Shown: positions 1 to 8,927 of the stretch, one piece after another
Layout: each line of letters begins with the position of its first letter
How positions within the stretch are numbered: the first letter of the stretch is position 1
Notes under the pieces: generated by a model
Seen by the model: only the letters and a program-made list of their open reading frames with translations
Told to the model about the DNA's origin: nothing
Database searches by the model: none
Program-made: the position numbers and the translations under genes
Assembly (NCBI GenBank): GCA_964244115.1
Contig: CAXTHM010000004.1
Coordinates: 38,734 to 102,733 of the forward strand
Length of the DNA stretch: 64,000 nucleotides
Reading direction: 5' to 3'
DNA from: CADCWK01 sp964244115
GTDB taxonomy: Bacteria > Chloroflexota > Chloroflexia > Thermomicrobiales > UBA6265

Positions 1-555
1 AAGGCGCTGCTGGTCCAGGGCCAGGCCTACCGGCAGCAGTACGGCTTCGACGCGATCTTCCTGATCCCGGTCAACCTCTACGGGCCGTGGGACAACTTCG
101 ACCCGGCCAGTTCGCACGTCATCCCGGCGCTGATCCGGAAGTGCGTCGACGCGCGGGAGGCGAACGCGCCGGCGATCGAGGTCTGGGGAACGGGCGCGGC
201 CTCGCGGGAGTTCATCTACGTGGACGATGCGGCCGAGGGGATCGCGCTGGCGGCGGAGCGCTACGACGGCGCCGAGCCGGTCAACCTCGGGACGGGCGGG
301 GAGATCACGATCCGCGACCTGGTGACGCTGATCGTCCAGCTGACAGGATTTCGGGGCGAGATCATCTGGGACCACACCAAGCCCGACGGCCAGCCCCGCC
401 GTGGCCTCGACACCTCTCGCGCGACGAACGCGTTCGGCTTCACGGCCAGCACGAGTTTTCTGGACGGACTGCGTGCAACGATTGATTGGTACGAGAAATC
501 CCTCGATGAGCGTTCGATCCGGTTGCAGCATCCGATGGACAAACTTCATGTCTGA
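1..555 (+). CDS. NAD-dependent epimerase/dehydratase, C-terminal part (GDP-L-fucose synthase-like)
   Basis: This is the C-terminal 184 residues of an extended SDR sugar-nucleotide epimerase; the Rossmann half and the catalytic YxxxK lie left of the window. The segment NLYGPWDNFDP, the phrase SSHVIPALIRK and the block REFIYVDDAAEGI are the substrate-domain signatures of the GDP-L-fucose synthase and related epimerase families. It would supply an activated deoxysugar to the polysaccharide genes that follow. Its stop at 553-555 overlaps the next start by 8 bases, so the two are probably one operon. The exact sugar substrate cannot be read from this half. Confidence 0.85.
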   Translation, partial: KALLVQGQAYRQQYGFDAIFLIPVNLYGPWDNFDPASSHVIPALIRKCVDAREANAPAIEVWGTGAASREFIYVDDAAEGIALAAERYDGAEPVNLGTGGEITIRDLVTLIVQLTGFRGEIIWDHTKPDGQPRRGLDTSRATNAFGFTASTSFLDGLRATIDWYEKSLDERSIRLQHPMDKLHV

Positions 556-1120
556 CACGTCGCCTCTTCGTCAGCAACTCTCCTATCTACGAGAGGACTG
601 GAAACAGAACGGCTCGTTCGTCGTGCGGACAGCACTCGCTAACTATAGGTTGGGCAGAGGCGTTTCCCTCTCGTCCCTGCCAACTCCGGCAAAGATCGTT
701 GTGAAATACACCGGGGCGATCATCGACGCGCTGGTTGTGATACCGATGGGCTGCGGCAAGATCTACTCGACCGCCAGCATCGGTCCGGGGTTCATCATGG
801 CTCACCGGATGACTGGTTCCGTCATCCATCCACACGCTCAGATCGGGAAGGCCGCCAAGATCTTCCATCACGTTACCATTGGCAACGCGGGGAGCAGGAA
901 TGGGGTCCCGCGCGTGCCAGTGATCGGCGACCGTGTCACCATTTATCCCGGGGCCATCCTGGTGGGGAGTATCACGATCGGTGACGACGTCGTGATCGGA
1001 CCGAACGCGCTGGTCAACCAGGATGTGCCCTCCGGCAGCAAGGTGGTAGCACCGAGGGCGACGATACTCTCTTCCATCGAGGGTAGCGGTGCGGGCGAAC
1101 TCGGGTATCGGCAAGCTTGA
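548..1120 (+). CDS. Serine acetyltransferase-like hexapeptide-repeat acyltransferase
   Basis: A 190-residue protein. The first ~60 residues look like a helical SAT leader, and the rest is a left-handed beta-helix with repeating hexapeptides (IGPGFIMAH, IHPHAQIGKAAKIFHHVTIG, VPVIGDRVTIYPGAILVG). The His in IFHHVTIGN matches the catalytic His region of CysE-type enzymes. In a polysaccharide locus it more likely O- or N-acetylates a sugar than makes O-acetylserine. I chose the ATG at 548, which overlaps the upstream stop, over the upstream in-frame ATG at 401, which would run through the epimerase gene. Confidence 0.8.
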   Translation: MSDTSPLRQQLSYLREDWKQNGSFVVRTALANYRLGRGVSLSSLPTPAKIVVKYTGAIIDALVVIPMGCGKIYSTASIGPGFIMAHRMTGSVIHPHAQIGKAAKIFHHVTIGNAGSRNGVPRVPVIGDRVTIYPGAILVGSITIGDDVVIGPNALVNQDVPSGSKVVAPRATILSSIEGSGAGELGYRQA

Positions 1121-1272
1121 GGGGCACCGGCAGGGCTACCACCCGGCGGCTGACGGATCCGCGGCGAATACGCTGTACCGATCAGGTCTGGCTCCTCGTA
1201 GGTCGCTGGCTCGCGACACCAGGGTAGGGATTGCATCGAACCTGAAGAGCCAGGGCGGGAAAGGATGCGCAC

Positions 1273-1428
1273 ATGACCAACGTCGAAGATCGCTTCCAGC
1301 TTCAATACGGATCTGGGGTTTCGGAAGACATGTGGAGCGACCTCGAGGGCGGCTCACTCGCCCTCGGTGCCTCAGTGGCGTTCGGACCGGCGAACCTCGC
1401 TTCTCGATGCAGTAGGCTCAGGAGATGA
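1273..1428 (+). CDS. Possible 51-residue leader/small ORF coupled to the O-antigen ligase
   Basis: A 51-codon ORF starts at ATG 1273 behind GGGAAAGGA and ends in a TGA that shares bases with the next gene's ATG (ATGA at 1425-1428). The peptide begins MTNVEDRFQLQYGSG and ends in a basic tail. It matches no family I know. The overlap suggests translational coupling to the ligase and would explain why that ATG has its AGGAG directly against it. It could equally be chance; upstream bases 1121-1272 hold nothing else I can support. Confidence 0.3.
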   Translation: MTNVEDRFQLQYGSGVSEDMWSDLEGGSLALGASVAFGPANLASRCSRLRR

Positions 1429-2939
1429 AGGTACTAGGAGTGCCCTCGGCAGAGCGGTCACCCGCGTCTGGATCGACCGACGGACGATTCATGCGTTCGG
1501 GGGCAACCCGGCAGCGGAGGATCCAGCCGGAGATACGACCATCTCGTTCAGACTCCTTTGGACCGTCCGGCACGTCCAGGCGCGTCACGGTCATCCTGCT
1601 GTTCTTCCTTGCCTCGGCGTCAGCGGCCGGGGTTGCGATACCTCTGCTCGGAAGTGGGCTGGCTATCTTGGTCGCCGCTGCGGTGGTCGGCATGGTGGCA
1701 ACGGGCATCGTATGCGTTCGGATTGGCTATCCCGTTCTCATCATGATCCTCTTCGCGGTGTCGTTCGTCCTGTTGGCGATGAATGGCCTCCGGGTCAATT
1801 CCAGTATCGCGATGAGCGACCTGCCACTGCTGTTCGCTGTCCTTTTGTCACTGCCTCTCCTGGCACAACGGCATCGCCAGCCGATGCCCCAGGAACTTAG
1901 ACGATTCATGACCGGTGTGATTCTGCTGATCATCGGCAGTTTCATCGCTTCGATCTTCTCTTCCGCGGTCAGCGAGAGTCTGATCCGGCTGATCAAGATG
2001 TCGATTTCGGTAGCAGTGGTTCCCCTGGCCCTCGTGCTGCTTGCTCCGTCGACCCGGTTTCTCCGCCTCTTGAGCCTGCTGTGGATCATGTCTGTGTCGT
2101 CGAGCGTGATCATAGGCATCATTCAAGGCCCACCTCAGAACAGCAGTCGCATCATCGGTCTGGCGACGCACCAGAATACTCTTGCTTTTACGTGCATCCT
2201 GGCACTCGGGCCGGCTCTGGCGTTCCTGGTGGCCGGTAACCGAGTCGAACGACTCATCGCCCTGGGAGGCACGGTCAGCGCCTTTGCGGGTCTCTATTCG
2301 AGCGGATCCCGGGCAGGGTTGGTGGGCGCACTGGTCGTGGTCATCGCGTTCGCCGTAATCACCCGCAACCGGATATTGACGACAGGACTCGTCGTCGCGA
2401 CTGTTTTCGTAGTGGCCGTCGGTGTGTTCGGCGTTCAGGTTCCGTTCGCGGAAGGCTCCTCGATCGAGAGATTGCTGCAGTCAACTGATTCGAACACGTC
2501 GGTGGCCTCCAGTAACCAGGGACGCGAAGAACGGCTCGCGCAAGGGATTGCGGATATCGGGCAGCGACCCTTCATCGGGATAGGTCTGCAAGAAGCCCGT
2601 GCCGCGCATAACGTCTACGTACAGGTGCTGTCGGCGTCGGGAGTCATCGGGTTCGGAGGGTTCATCTTCGCCATCTGGGCGGCGCTTACGCCGCTTAGGG
2701 ATCGAGCGCTAAGGGCAAGAGCAAGAGCGGGCGATACGGCGCCACTGATCATTATCGGCTTTGCTTCCGGATACGTCGGATTCCTGGTGGCCGAAACGTT
2801 CAATAACAGCCTGTGGGAGCGGTTCATGTGGGCGTATCCGATCGTTGGGCTGCTGCTCTACCTTCGCTACAGAGAGGATCCGTCCGCGGCCGGCACGTTG
2901 AGCCTGGCTAACGACGAGATCGAATTGAGAAGCCGATGA
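1425..2939 (+). CDS. O-antigen ligase / Wzy-type polymerase family membrane protein
   Basis: A 504-residue protein with a polar ~45-residue N-terminus followed by about 11-12 hydrophobic segments. A large non-membrane loop lies at about residues 340-395 (VPFAEGSSIERLLQSTDSNT through AAHNVYVQVLSASGVIG). The loop ending in HNVYVQ then a membrane helix is characteristic of the O-antigen ligase/polymerase (Wzy_C, WaaL-like) superfamily. It likely polymerises or transfers polysaccharide repeat units at the membrane. Its stop overlaps the next gene's ATG. A later ATG near 1491 is an alternative start. Confidence 0.82.
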   Translation: MKVLGVPSAERSPASGSTDGRFMRSGATRQRRIQPEIRPSRSDSFGPSGTSRRVTVILLFFLASASAAGVAIPLLGSGLAILVAAAVVGMVATGIVCVRIGYPVLIMILFAVSFVLLAMNGLRVNSSIAMSDLPLLFAVLLSLPLLAQRHRQPMPQELRRFMTGVILLIIGSFIASIFSSAVSESLIRLIKMSISVAVVPLALVLLAPSTRFLRLLSLLWIMSVSSSVIIGIIQGPPQNSSRIIGLATHQNTLAFTCILALGPALAFLVAGNRVERLIALGGTVSAFAGLYSSGSRAGLVGALVVVIAFAVITRNRILTTGLVVATVFVVAVGVFGVQVPFAEGSSIERLLQSTDSNTSVASSNQGREERLAQGIADIGQRPFIGIGLQEARAAHNVYVQVLSASGVIGFGGFIFAIWAALTPLRDRALRARARAGDTAPLIIIGFASGYVGFLVAETFNNSLWERFMWAYPIVGLLLYLRYREDPSAAGTLSLANDEIELRSR

Positions 2940-4150
2940 AGCCATCCCCGCGTGTAGTCTATTGGAACAACATCCCCAGCCCATATGTGGTGGGGCGATT
3001 CAATGCTGTCGTGCGGCGCGGGAACATCGATCTCGAAGCCTGGTTCAACTCGCGCAGGAATCCTGATCGAAGTTGGGATGTGATCGAGAGCCAGTGGGAG
3101 TTCCCGGCGCGGTACATTCCCTCCGTCCAGATCGGCGGGCAGTCGCTCCACTTGCCCTTCGCCGAGGTGCGTCAGTCGGAACCGGATTTGGTAATCTGCC
3201 TGTACAACCCTGCGTCGTTTGCGATCGGCAGCGTCGGGATGGCCGCGACCGGCGTCCGCTTCGCCTATCGTGTGCTGCCGACGTTCGACAGCTGGGTGAG
3301 CCGCTCGAACGCGAAGGAGTTTTCGAAGAAGCTGCTTTTCCGCCTGGCAGATGCGGCGAAAGTTCCTGGCCCCGAGGGCGCCGCTGTTGCGCTTCGCTAC
3401 GGAATTCCTGAAGAGCGGATTTTCGCCGTTCGCCAGTCTGTCGATGTCGATCACTTCGCCACGGCACGTCAGGTGTCTGCGGAGGTCCGCCGGGCGGAAC
3501 GAGGGCGCAGAGGTCTCCGGGGATGCGTCTTCGTCTACGTCGGAAGACTCTGGCAGGGTAAAGGGCTCGATTATCTGCTCGATGCATTCGAGCGAGTCCA
3601 CCGGCAGAATCCGGAGACGTCGCTGTTGATCGTGGGGGACGGCATCGATGAGGAACGCTACCGGATGCAGGCGAAGCAGATCCCGGATATCCATTTCGAG
3701 GGGTTCGTCCAGCCAGCCGATATGCCGTCCATCTATGCCCTCGCTGACGTCTGTGTGTTCCCAACCCTCGGAGATCCCCACGGGTTGGTGACGGAAGAGG
3801 CAATGGCCGCCGGGCTCCCGGTGGTCGTTACGCGAGCTGCCGGTGACATTCATCAACGGTTGCCGGACGGTGAGGCAGGCTTCATCGTCGCGCCGGGGTC
3901 GGTCGACGCCCTCGCTGCCCGAATGATCGATCTCGCGAATGACGCTGCCATGCGTCGTCGATTCGCCCAATGCGGTCAGACACTTGTCTCATCCCGTACA
4001 CACGACGACTATGCGGTCGATCTCGAAGTCATGGTCGATCGCGTTCTGTCTCTCCCACGACGATGGCAGGCCGGCCCGATGAACTCCCTGGCCCGACGCT
4101 CCCTGCATACTGTCGTACGGCGAGACCCGGCGCCCATGGTGAATCGATGA
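2936..4150 (+). CDS. Glycosyltransferase family 4
   Basis: A 404-residue GT-B glycosyltransferase. The N-terminal acceptor domain begins RVVYWNNIPSPYVVGRFNAV. The C-terminal nucleotide-sugar domain has FVYVGRLWQGKGLDYLLDAF at about residues 196-215, LLIVGDGIDEERY, and the acidic motif HGLVTEEAMAAGLPVV, where family members carry the EX7E-type catalytic or donor-binding glutamates. It transfers a sugar to a lipid-linked or polysaccharide acceptor at the cytoplasmic face. ATGA overlaps on both sides tie it to the ligase and to the next glycosyltransferase. Confidence 0.9.
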   Translation: MKPSPRVVYWNNIPSPYVVGRFNAVVRRGNIDLEAWFNSRRNPDRSWDVIESQWEFPARYIPSVQIGGQSLHLPFAEVRQSEPDLVICLYNPASFAIGSVGMAATGVRFAYRVLPTFDSWVSRSNAKEFSKKLLFRLADAAKVPGPEGAAVALRYGIPEERIFAVRQSVDVDHFATARQVSAEVRRAERGRRGLRGCVFVYVGRLWQGKGLDYLLDAFERVHRQNPETSLLIVGDGIDEERYRMQAKQIPDIHFEGFVQPADMPSIYALADVCVFPTLGDPHGLVTEEAMAAGLPVVVTRAAGDIHQRLPDGEAGFIVAPGSVDALAARMIDLANDAAMRRRFAQCGQTLVSSRTHDDYAVDLEVMVDRVLSLPRRWQAGPMNSLARRSLHTVVRRDPAPMVNR

Positions 4151-5415
4151 GCGCGAAGGTTCCTTCATCTGGACGCCGCGATCGGCCACCTGAGGTGGCG
4201 ACGTCACCGAAGCGTGAATCAGATCGCGCAGGGTTGTGCGTGCTGCAAGTGGTGCCGTCAGTTGGGATAAGCGAGGGAGGACTCGCCGTAGTCGTTGTCG
4301 AGCTCAGTGATGCGCTGCAACGTGCTGACGTGGGTGTGCAGATATTCACGACGGACTCCGCAATACCAGGTCGTTCGGGGCAACCCCGCCGAAGCATCGC
4401 CGAAACGGACCTGCCGTACGGCGCCGAGAACCTCGACATCCGTTACTTCCAGGCCCGACGTCCGTATCGTCTGCTATACGCCCCGGACATGGCGCGCGCG
4501 CTGAACGATTCGGTCAGTTCCTTTGATCTCGTGCATATCCATGGGATCTGGAGCTATTGCGCACGGGCGAGTTGGAGAGCCGCCAGGCGGGCGGGCGTAC
4601 CGGTCGTCGTCTCGACGCATGGGATGCTCGATCCATTCCTGCTTGCCCGGGGCAGGGCGCAGAAATTCATCGCACTCAACGAGTGGATTCGGCCGATGCT
4701 GCGAGGCGCTGCCGCCATTCACTGTACGGCGGAGCCCGAGCGCGAACAGATCTCCTCGTTCGCTCCTGACACCCCACGGGCCGTCATTCCGAATGGGTTT
4801 CATCTCGACCGGCTTGCCCTGGCGACCGACCCCGGCTCCTTCCGGCGGGAGATGGGAATTGGGGAGTCCACGGCCATCGTACTCAATCACGGCCGGCTCT
4901 CGTACAAAAAGGGTCTCGACGTTCTCATACGTGCATTCGCGAAGGTTCGTGAGCAGGTCCCAGACTGTCGCCTGGTTCTCGTGGGTCCAGATGACGAAGG
5001 GATTCGAGCCGGACTCGAAGCCCTGGCGAGCGAATTAGGGATCGGCAGTGATGTCGTCTTCACCGGCGAGCTTGCTGGCGCCAGGCTCGCCAACGCTATT
5101 GCCGCCGCGGACGTGTGGGCGCTGACGTCACACACGGAGAACTTCGGAATAGCGGTCGTCGAGGCGATGTCGGCCGGTAAACCGACGGTGATCTCCAGTG
5201 CTGTCAATATCGCTCGGGATGCCGAGCGGGCCGGCGCTACTCTCGAGGTCGATGTCGATGCGGATGCCGCCGCATCGGCCATCGTCCGATTGCTCGGCGA
5301 TCAGGAATTGCGACATGCCATTGGCCGACGCGCGCGCTTGTTCGTCGAGCGATTCGATTGGGGAAGGGTTTCTGATCAGTATGTCTCGCTCTATCGAGAG
5401 GTCAGTGCCCGATGA
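4147..5415 (+). CDS. Glycosyltransferase family 4
   Basis: A 422-residue GT4. Motifs in order: VGISEGGLAVVVVELSDAL (N-terminal Rossmann start), LVHIHGIWSYC, VVVSTHGMLDPFLL, AIHCTAEPEREQI, LNHGRLSYKKGLDVLIRAF, VLVGPDDEGIRAGL and the donor-site motif ENFGIAVVEAMSAGKPTVIS. The HGMLD pattern is common in capsular or exopolysaccharide glycosyltransferases. I placed the start at the ATG that forms an ATGA overlap with the previous stop; the longer ORF beginning at 3970 lies inside the upstream gene. The specific sugar is unknown. Confidence 0.9.
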   Translation: MSAKVPSSGRRDRPPEVATSPKRESDRAGLCVLQVVPSVGISEGGLAVVVVELSDALQRADVGVQIFTTDSAIPGRSGQPRRSIAETDLPYGAENLDIRYFQARRPYRLLYAPDMARALNDSVSSFDLVHIHGIWSYCARASWRAARRAGVPVVVSTHGMLDPFLLARGRAQKFIALNEWIRPMLRGAAAIHCTAEPEREQISSFAPDTPRAVIPNGFHLDRLALATDPGSFRREMGIGESTAIVLNHGRLSYKKGLDVLIRAFAKVREQVPDCRLVLVGPDDEGIRAGLEALASELGIGSDVVFTGELAGARLANAIAAADVWALTSHTENFGIAVVEAMSAGKPTVISSAVNIARDAERAGATLEVDVDADAAASAIVRLLGDQELRHAIGRRARLFVERFDWGRVSDQYVSLYREVSAR

Positions 5416-5569
5416 TGGCCCTAGCGCTATCGGCGCTGGACACAGCGACCGAGGGAGTAGAAGGTCGTCATCGAGTCGAGTCCGATTTCATGCTTGTGGC
5501 TAAGCTGGCACTCTGAACCAGCCAAGCCTGGATCACGCGATTCGCAGGCCACCCAAGGAGCCCGAAAAC

Positions 5570-6670
5570 ATGACCGTCAACGGAAAGAACGTCGTTCTCG
5601 TTTCCAGCTGGTCGCAGAACATCGGCAACGCGTTCTTCAGCGTGTCGGGACGATGGATCATGGAACAGGCGGCTCCAGGCGCGCGCGTGACGTGGTTTCA
5701 GGACCAGCCCGGATATCGCACACTCCATAACCAATCCAAGGGTAATCCTCAGAACCATGCGAATCTGATCGCGTCCCTCGATGTCGATTATCTCGTGCTG
5801 CAGGGCCCAATGCTGACCTCCACCTTCCGCGCCCTCTGGGAGCCTTCGTTCCGGGCGCTGCGGGAGCGTGGTACCAAGATCGTCCTGCTGAGTGCTGGTC
5901 TTTTCCGATACACGCCCGAAGAGATCGCTTCCGCCCGCGACTTCCTGTCCGAGTATCCGCCGGACATCCTGGCAACTCGTGACTCGGTGACCTATTCTCA
6001 TTTCCACGATCTCTGTGAGATATCTTACGACGGTATCGAGAGCGCCTTCTGCATCCCGGATGCGTATCAGCCGCCCAAGTTTGATCGACCCTCATTTGCG
6101 GCGGTTTGCTTCGACCGCTATCCGGAGCCGGACCTCACGATTGGCGGTCAGCCCTCGCGAACCTCGTCGGATGGGCGCAGCGGCAGCTTCGGGTTTGAGG
6201 GAGATACCTGGAACTGGTCGTTTCCTCGCGTCCCGTACCTGCTCGCGAAGAAGGGACAGGGCGTTGCCTATCTCGGAACTTTGGCAGACCGACGGCGGTC
6301 GATGCCCGACAAGCTGGATGGATTGGCAGTCGTACGGCCCGAGCACCGCACAAACCCTTTCATCGGTTGGAAGGTGTATCGCCATCCTGGCGCGGTGGCC
6401 ACGGATGAGCCGTATACCTATCTCGCTACGTACGCCAATGCGGAGTTGACGCTGACTGATCGCGTCCATGCGGGCGTCGTCGCATTGGCGTACGGGACGC
6501 CGGCGATGCTCTTCGGCGCGACCCCGCGGGATGCGCTGTTCGAGCGCATGGGGATCACGGACATTCGGCGTCACCCGGTGACGCTTCCCGAGGAGCGACG
6601 GGTGGCCGAGCGAGAGAAGCTGGTCGAGTTCCTTCGACGTGGACTCGACCAGCTCGAATCCGGGAGCTAG
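5570..6670 (+). CDS. Polysaccharide pyruvyl transferase family protein
   Basis: A 366-residue protein with the layout of the CsaB/WcaK polysaccharide pyruvyl transferase family. The N-terminal strand NVVLVSSWSQNIGNAFFSVSG is followed by YLVLQGPMLTSTF, a central IVLLSAGLFRYTPEEI, and a C-terminal block LTLTDRVHAGVVALAYGTPA that matches the family's R/HxHAxxxAxxxGxP motif. The family adds ketal pyruvate to sugars, though many members have unproven substrates. AAGGAG lies 8 bases before ATG 5570. A 154-base gap separates it from the GT genes; I see no gene in that gap. Confidence 0.75.
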   Translation: MTVNGKNVVLVSSWSQNIGNAFFSVSGRWIMEQAAPGARVTWFQDQPGYRTLHNQSKGNPQNHANLIASLDVDYLVLQGPMLTSTFRALWEPSFRALRERGTKIVLLSAGLFRYTPEEIASARDFLSEYPPDILATRDSVTYSHFHDLCEISYDGIESAFCIPDAYQPPKFDRPSFAAVCFDRYPEPDLTIGGQPSRTSSDGRSGSFGFEGDTWNWSFPRVPYLLAKKGQGVAYLGTLADRRRSMPDKLDGLAVVRPEHRTNPFIGWKVYRHPGAVATDEPYTYLATYANAELTLTDRVHAGVVALAYGTPAMLFGATPRDALFERMGITDIRRHPVTLPEERRVAEREKLVEFLRRGLDQLESGS

Positions 6671-6758
6671 AGAAGCCAAGCCCGCCGCTCGATGCTGCTC
6701 AGGATGCCGCTCGAACGCCAGTCCAGGGCCATCCTGAGGCAGGGAAAGGAATAGACCG

Positions 6759-7358
6759 TTGGGCCGAGTCCAATTGTCGCTGACATCACCGCGCGGTTAT
6801 CAGGCGGGGCGGCCGTTCTGGTACCGGACGCTTTGGCTCGTCGTCGAGGCGGCGACGCTGCTCAATCCGGTCTTCGTTCCCTACGGGATCAAGGCGCGCA
6901 TCCTCCGCGCGTTCGGAGCGACGATCGGCCGGAACGTCATCATCAAGCCGGGCATCCATATCAAGTATCCATGGCACTTGACCGTGGGCGACGATGTCTG
7001 GCTGGGAGAGCGGGCCTGGATCGACAACTTTGTCTCGGTCACCATCGGCGACGATGTCTGCATCTCCCAGGGCGCCTATCTCTGCACCGGCAACCATGAC
7101 TGGGGCGATCCCGGCATGGGGCTGATCGTCCGGCCGATCACGGTGGAAACGGGCGCGTGGGTGGGTGCGTTCGCTCGGGTCGGTCCGGGCGTAACGGTCG
7201 GTGAGGAAGCGATCGTCGCGCTCGGTGCGGTGCTGCTGCGGGATGCCGAGCCGCGCGGCGTCTACCGAGGCAACCCAGCCGAGCGGATCCGTGAGCGACA
7301 GGTTCGCGATCAAGCGGGCCCGGCACGTCGAGATCCCGCGACTTCGACGTTCGGGTAG
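6759..7358 (+). CDS. WcaF-type O-acetyltransferase (hexapeptide repeat)
   Basis: A 199-residue left-handed beta-helix acetyltransferase of the WcaF/NodL type. After a short hydrophobic entry (LLNPVFVPYGIKARILRAFG) come the repeats IGRNVIIKPGIHIKYPWHLT and VGDDVWLGERAWIDNF, then ISQGAYLCTGNHDW. The catalytic His is in GNHDW, and the C-terminal VYRGNPAERIR is typical. It would O-acetylate a sugar in the exopolysaccharide using acetyl-CoA. The start is TTG, with AAAGGA about 9 bases upstream. A small membrane protein and an O-acyltransferase follow closely. Confidence 0.85.
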   Translation: MGRVQLSLTSPRGYQAGRPFWYRTLWLVVEAATLLNPVFVPYGIKARILRAFGATIGRNVIIKPGIHIKYPWHLTVGDDVWLGERAWIDNFVSVTIGDDVCISQGAYLCTGNHDWGDPGMGLIVRPITVETGAWVGAFARVGPGVTVGEEAIVALGAVLLRDAEPRGVYRGNPAERIRERQVRDQAGPARRDPATSTFG

Positions 7359-7364
7359 CGCGCG

Positions 7365-7622
7365 ATGTGGCGTCTTGCGGTCGTACTGATGCTCATCGGC
7401 TGGATGCTCGCTGTCCTGCTTGCCGGGCTGGTGCTGAACGCCTTTCGGATCGATGAGGGGCCGACCGTCGTCGTGCTCGATGCATCCCGTGGCTGGGGGT
7501 TGCACCGGATGGACCTGATGATGATCGCGATCGCCGTGACACCGGTCGAGTTGGTTTGCCTCGGTCTCGTCCTGTCCTCGCTCCTTCGTGGTGACAGGGA
7601 TTCGACGACGAGCGAGCGATGA
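7365..7622 (+). CDS. Small two-helix membrane protein
   Basis: An 85-residue protein with two clear hydrophobic helices, at about residues 4-25 (LAVVLMLIGWMLAVLLAGLV) and 50-74 (MMIAIAVTPVELVCLGLVLS), joined by a short acidic loop and ending in a charged tail. It starts 6 bases after the acetyltransferase stop. Its own stop overlaps an ATG in the acyltransferase frame. I recognise no family; its position suggests a role in polysaccharide modification or export. Confidence 0.6.
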   Translation: MWRLAVVLMLIGWMLAVLLAGLVLNAFRIDEGPTVVVLDASRGWGLHRMDLMMIAIAVTPVELVCLGLVLSSLLRGDRDSTTSER

Positions 7623-7702
7623 CGGGATCGGCCTTCGGGAACGACGGGATGCCGGAACGATGTGTGTCCGCCGTTGATTCACTGGGAAAAGGAGATCATC
7701 CT

Positions 7703-8827
7703 GTGACTGGGGCTACCGCGACCACATCCGACGTCCGAGCCACGTTCAATATCCCATCGTTGGACGGATTGCGGGCGATAGCCGTGCTCATCGTGTTCAT
7801 CGGACACGGCCAGATCGCGCCGTCGTGGTTTCCCGGTCATGTCGGCGTGACGATCTTCTTCTTCCTGAGTGGGTACCTGATCACCACCCTGATGCGTCGC
7901 GAACATGATCGAACCGGCGATATCTCGTTGAGTCGCTTCTATCTGCGACGCACGCTGCGTATCGTGCCGCCAGCCTATCTGGCGATCCTGCTGTCGATCG
8001 CCCTGGGTGCCTCTGGCATTCTGGCGGCCTCGACCAGCGGCTGGGGCGTTCTGTCCGAATTGTTGAACTACACCAACTACTATCTCGTGTTCGCCGATCG
8101 AGACGGCCTGCCGCCCGAGTCCTCGATGCTCTGGTCCCTCTCGGTTGAGGAGCACTATTATCTGCTCTTCCCGCTGGTCGTTCTGTTCCTGCTCCGTCGG
8201 CGCCTCAGCTATCAGCGCATCGGATGGCTCTTGCTCATCGGAGCGGGGATGGTGCTCGTGTGGCGACTGTACCTGGGATTGACGGGTGCGAGTTTCGACC
8301 GGTTGTATGTGTCGTCCGACACACGAATGGACAGCCTGCTGTATGGGAGTGCACTGGCGTTGCTGCTCAACCCGATGTTCGGGAAGGACCAGGTACGCCC
8401 GATCCGTCTTCGACCGTACATCCACGCCATCGCGGCCGTCGCCGCCCTCGTCTTTCTCCTGTCAGCTCTGGTGCCGAGTATCGCCTTCCGACTCGGCGTT
8501 GCCGATGTCATCCAGTGTATCTGCCTGATCCCTATCTTCTGGTCGATCATCGCCCTGCCAGAGAGCTTCATCGGACGTCTGCTCAACCATCGCTGGGTCG
8601 TCACGATCGGGGTCTGGTCATTCTCGATCTACCTCTTCCACCGGATGGCGATCGCCGTCGTGGATCGTGTCATCAGCCAACCACTGGTCAACGATCTCTG
8701 TGCCCTCGTGCTCACGCTCGCCGTCGCCGCTCTCGTCCATAAATGGGTCGAACGACCGTGTGCCACGCTTCGGAAACGACTCGAAGTTCGCGTACCTGTC
8801 ACACAGTCGGCTACTCGTTCCGCCTGA
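7703..8827 (+). CDS. Acyltransferase 3 family (OafA/YrhL-like) integral membrane protein
   Basis: A 374-residue multi-helix membrane acyltransferase. Family marks are SLDGLRAIAVLIVFIGHG (R and H of the first helix), FFFLSGYLITTLM, SRFYLRRTLRIVPPAY and the helix-flanking SLSVEEHYYLLFPL. Such proteins move acyl groups across the membrane onto surface sugars. I prefer the GTG at 7703 because AAAAGGAG sits 8 bases upstream; the in-frame ATG at 7619, which overlaps the previous stop, would add 28 residues and has a poor ribosome-binding site. It converges on the next gene. Confidence 0.88.
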   Translation: MTGATATTSDVRATFNIPSLDGLRAIAVLIVFIGHGQIAPSWFPGHVGVTIFFFLSGYLITTLMRREHDRTGDISLSRFYLRRTLRIVPPAYLAILLSIALGASGILAASTSGWGVLSELLNYTNYYLVFADRDGLPPESSMLWSLSVEEHYYLLFPLVVLFLLRRRLSYQRIGWLLLIGAGMVLVWRLYLGLTGASFDRLYVSSDTRMDSLLYGSALALLLNPMFGKDQVRPIRLRPYIHAIAAVAALVFLLSALVPSIAFRLGVADVIQCICLIPIFWSIIALPESFIGRLLNHRWVVTIGVWSFSIYLFHRMAIAVVDRVISQPLVNDLCALVLTLAVAALVHKWVERPCATLRKRLEVRVPVTQSATRSA

Positions 8828-8927
8828 CAGTGCCTTTCGAGCGATCGGATCTTCCGGTCGAGGTCGGGGAGAGGCTCGTATCGACCTGCGGCACCGCCTC
8901 GACGCTGAATGCCAGACCTCGACCGGG

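Noticed and set aside
401..547. Longer N-terminus for the serine-acetyltransferase-like gene from ATG 401
   Set aside because: It would overlap 155 bases of the epimerase gene, and the Arg/Ser-rich text is not like any acetyltransferase leader.
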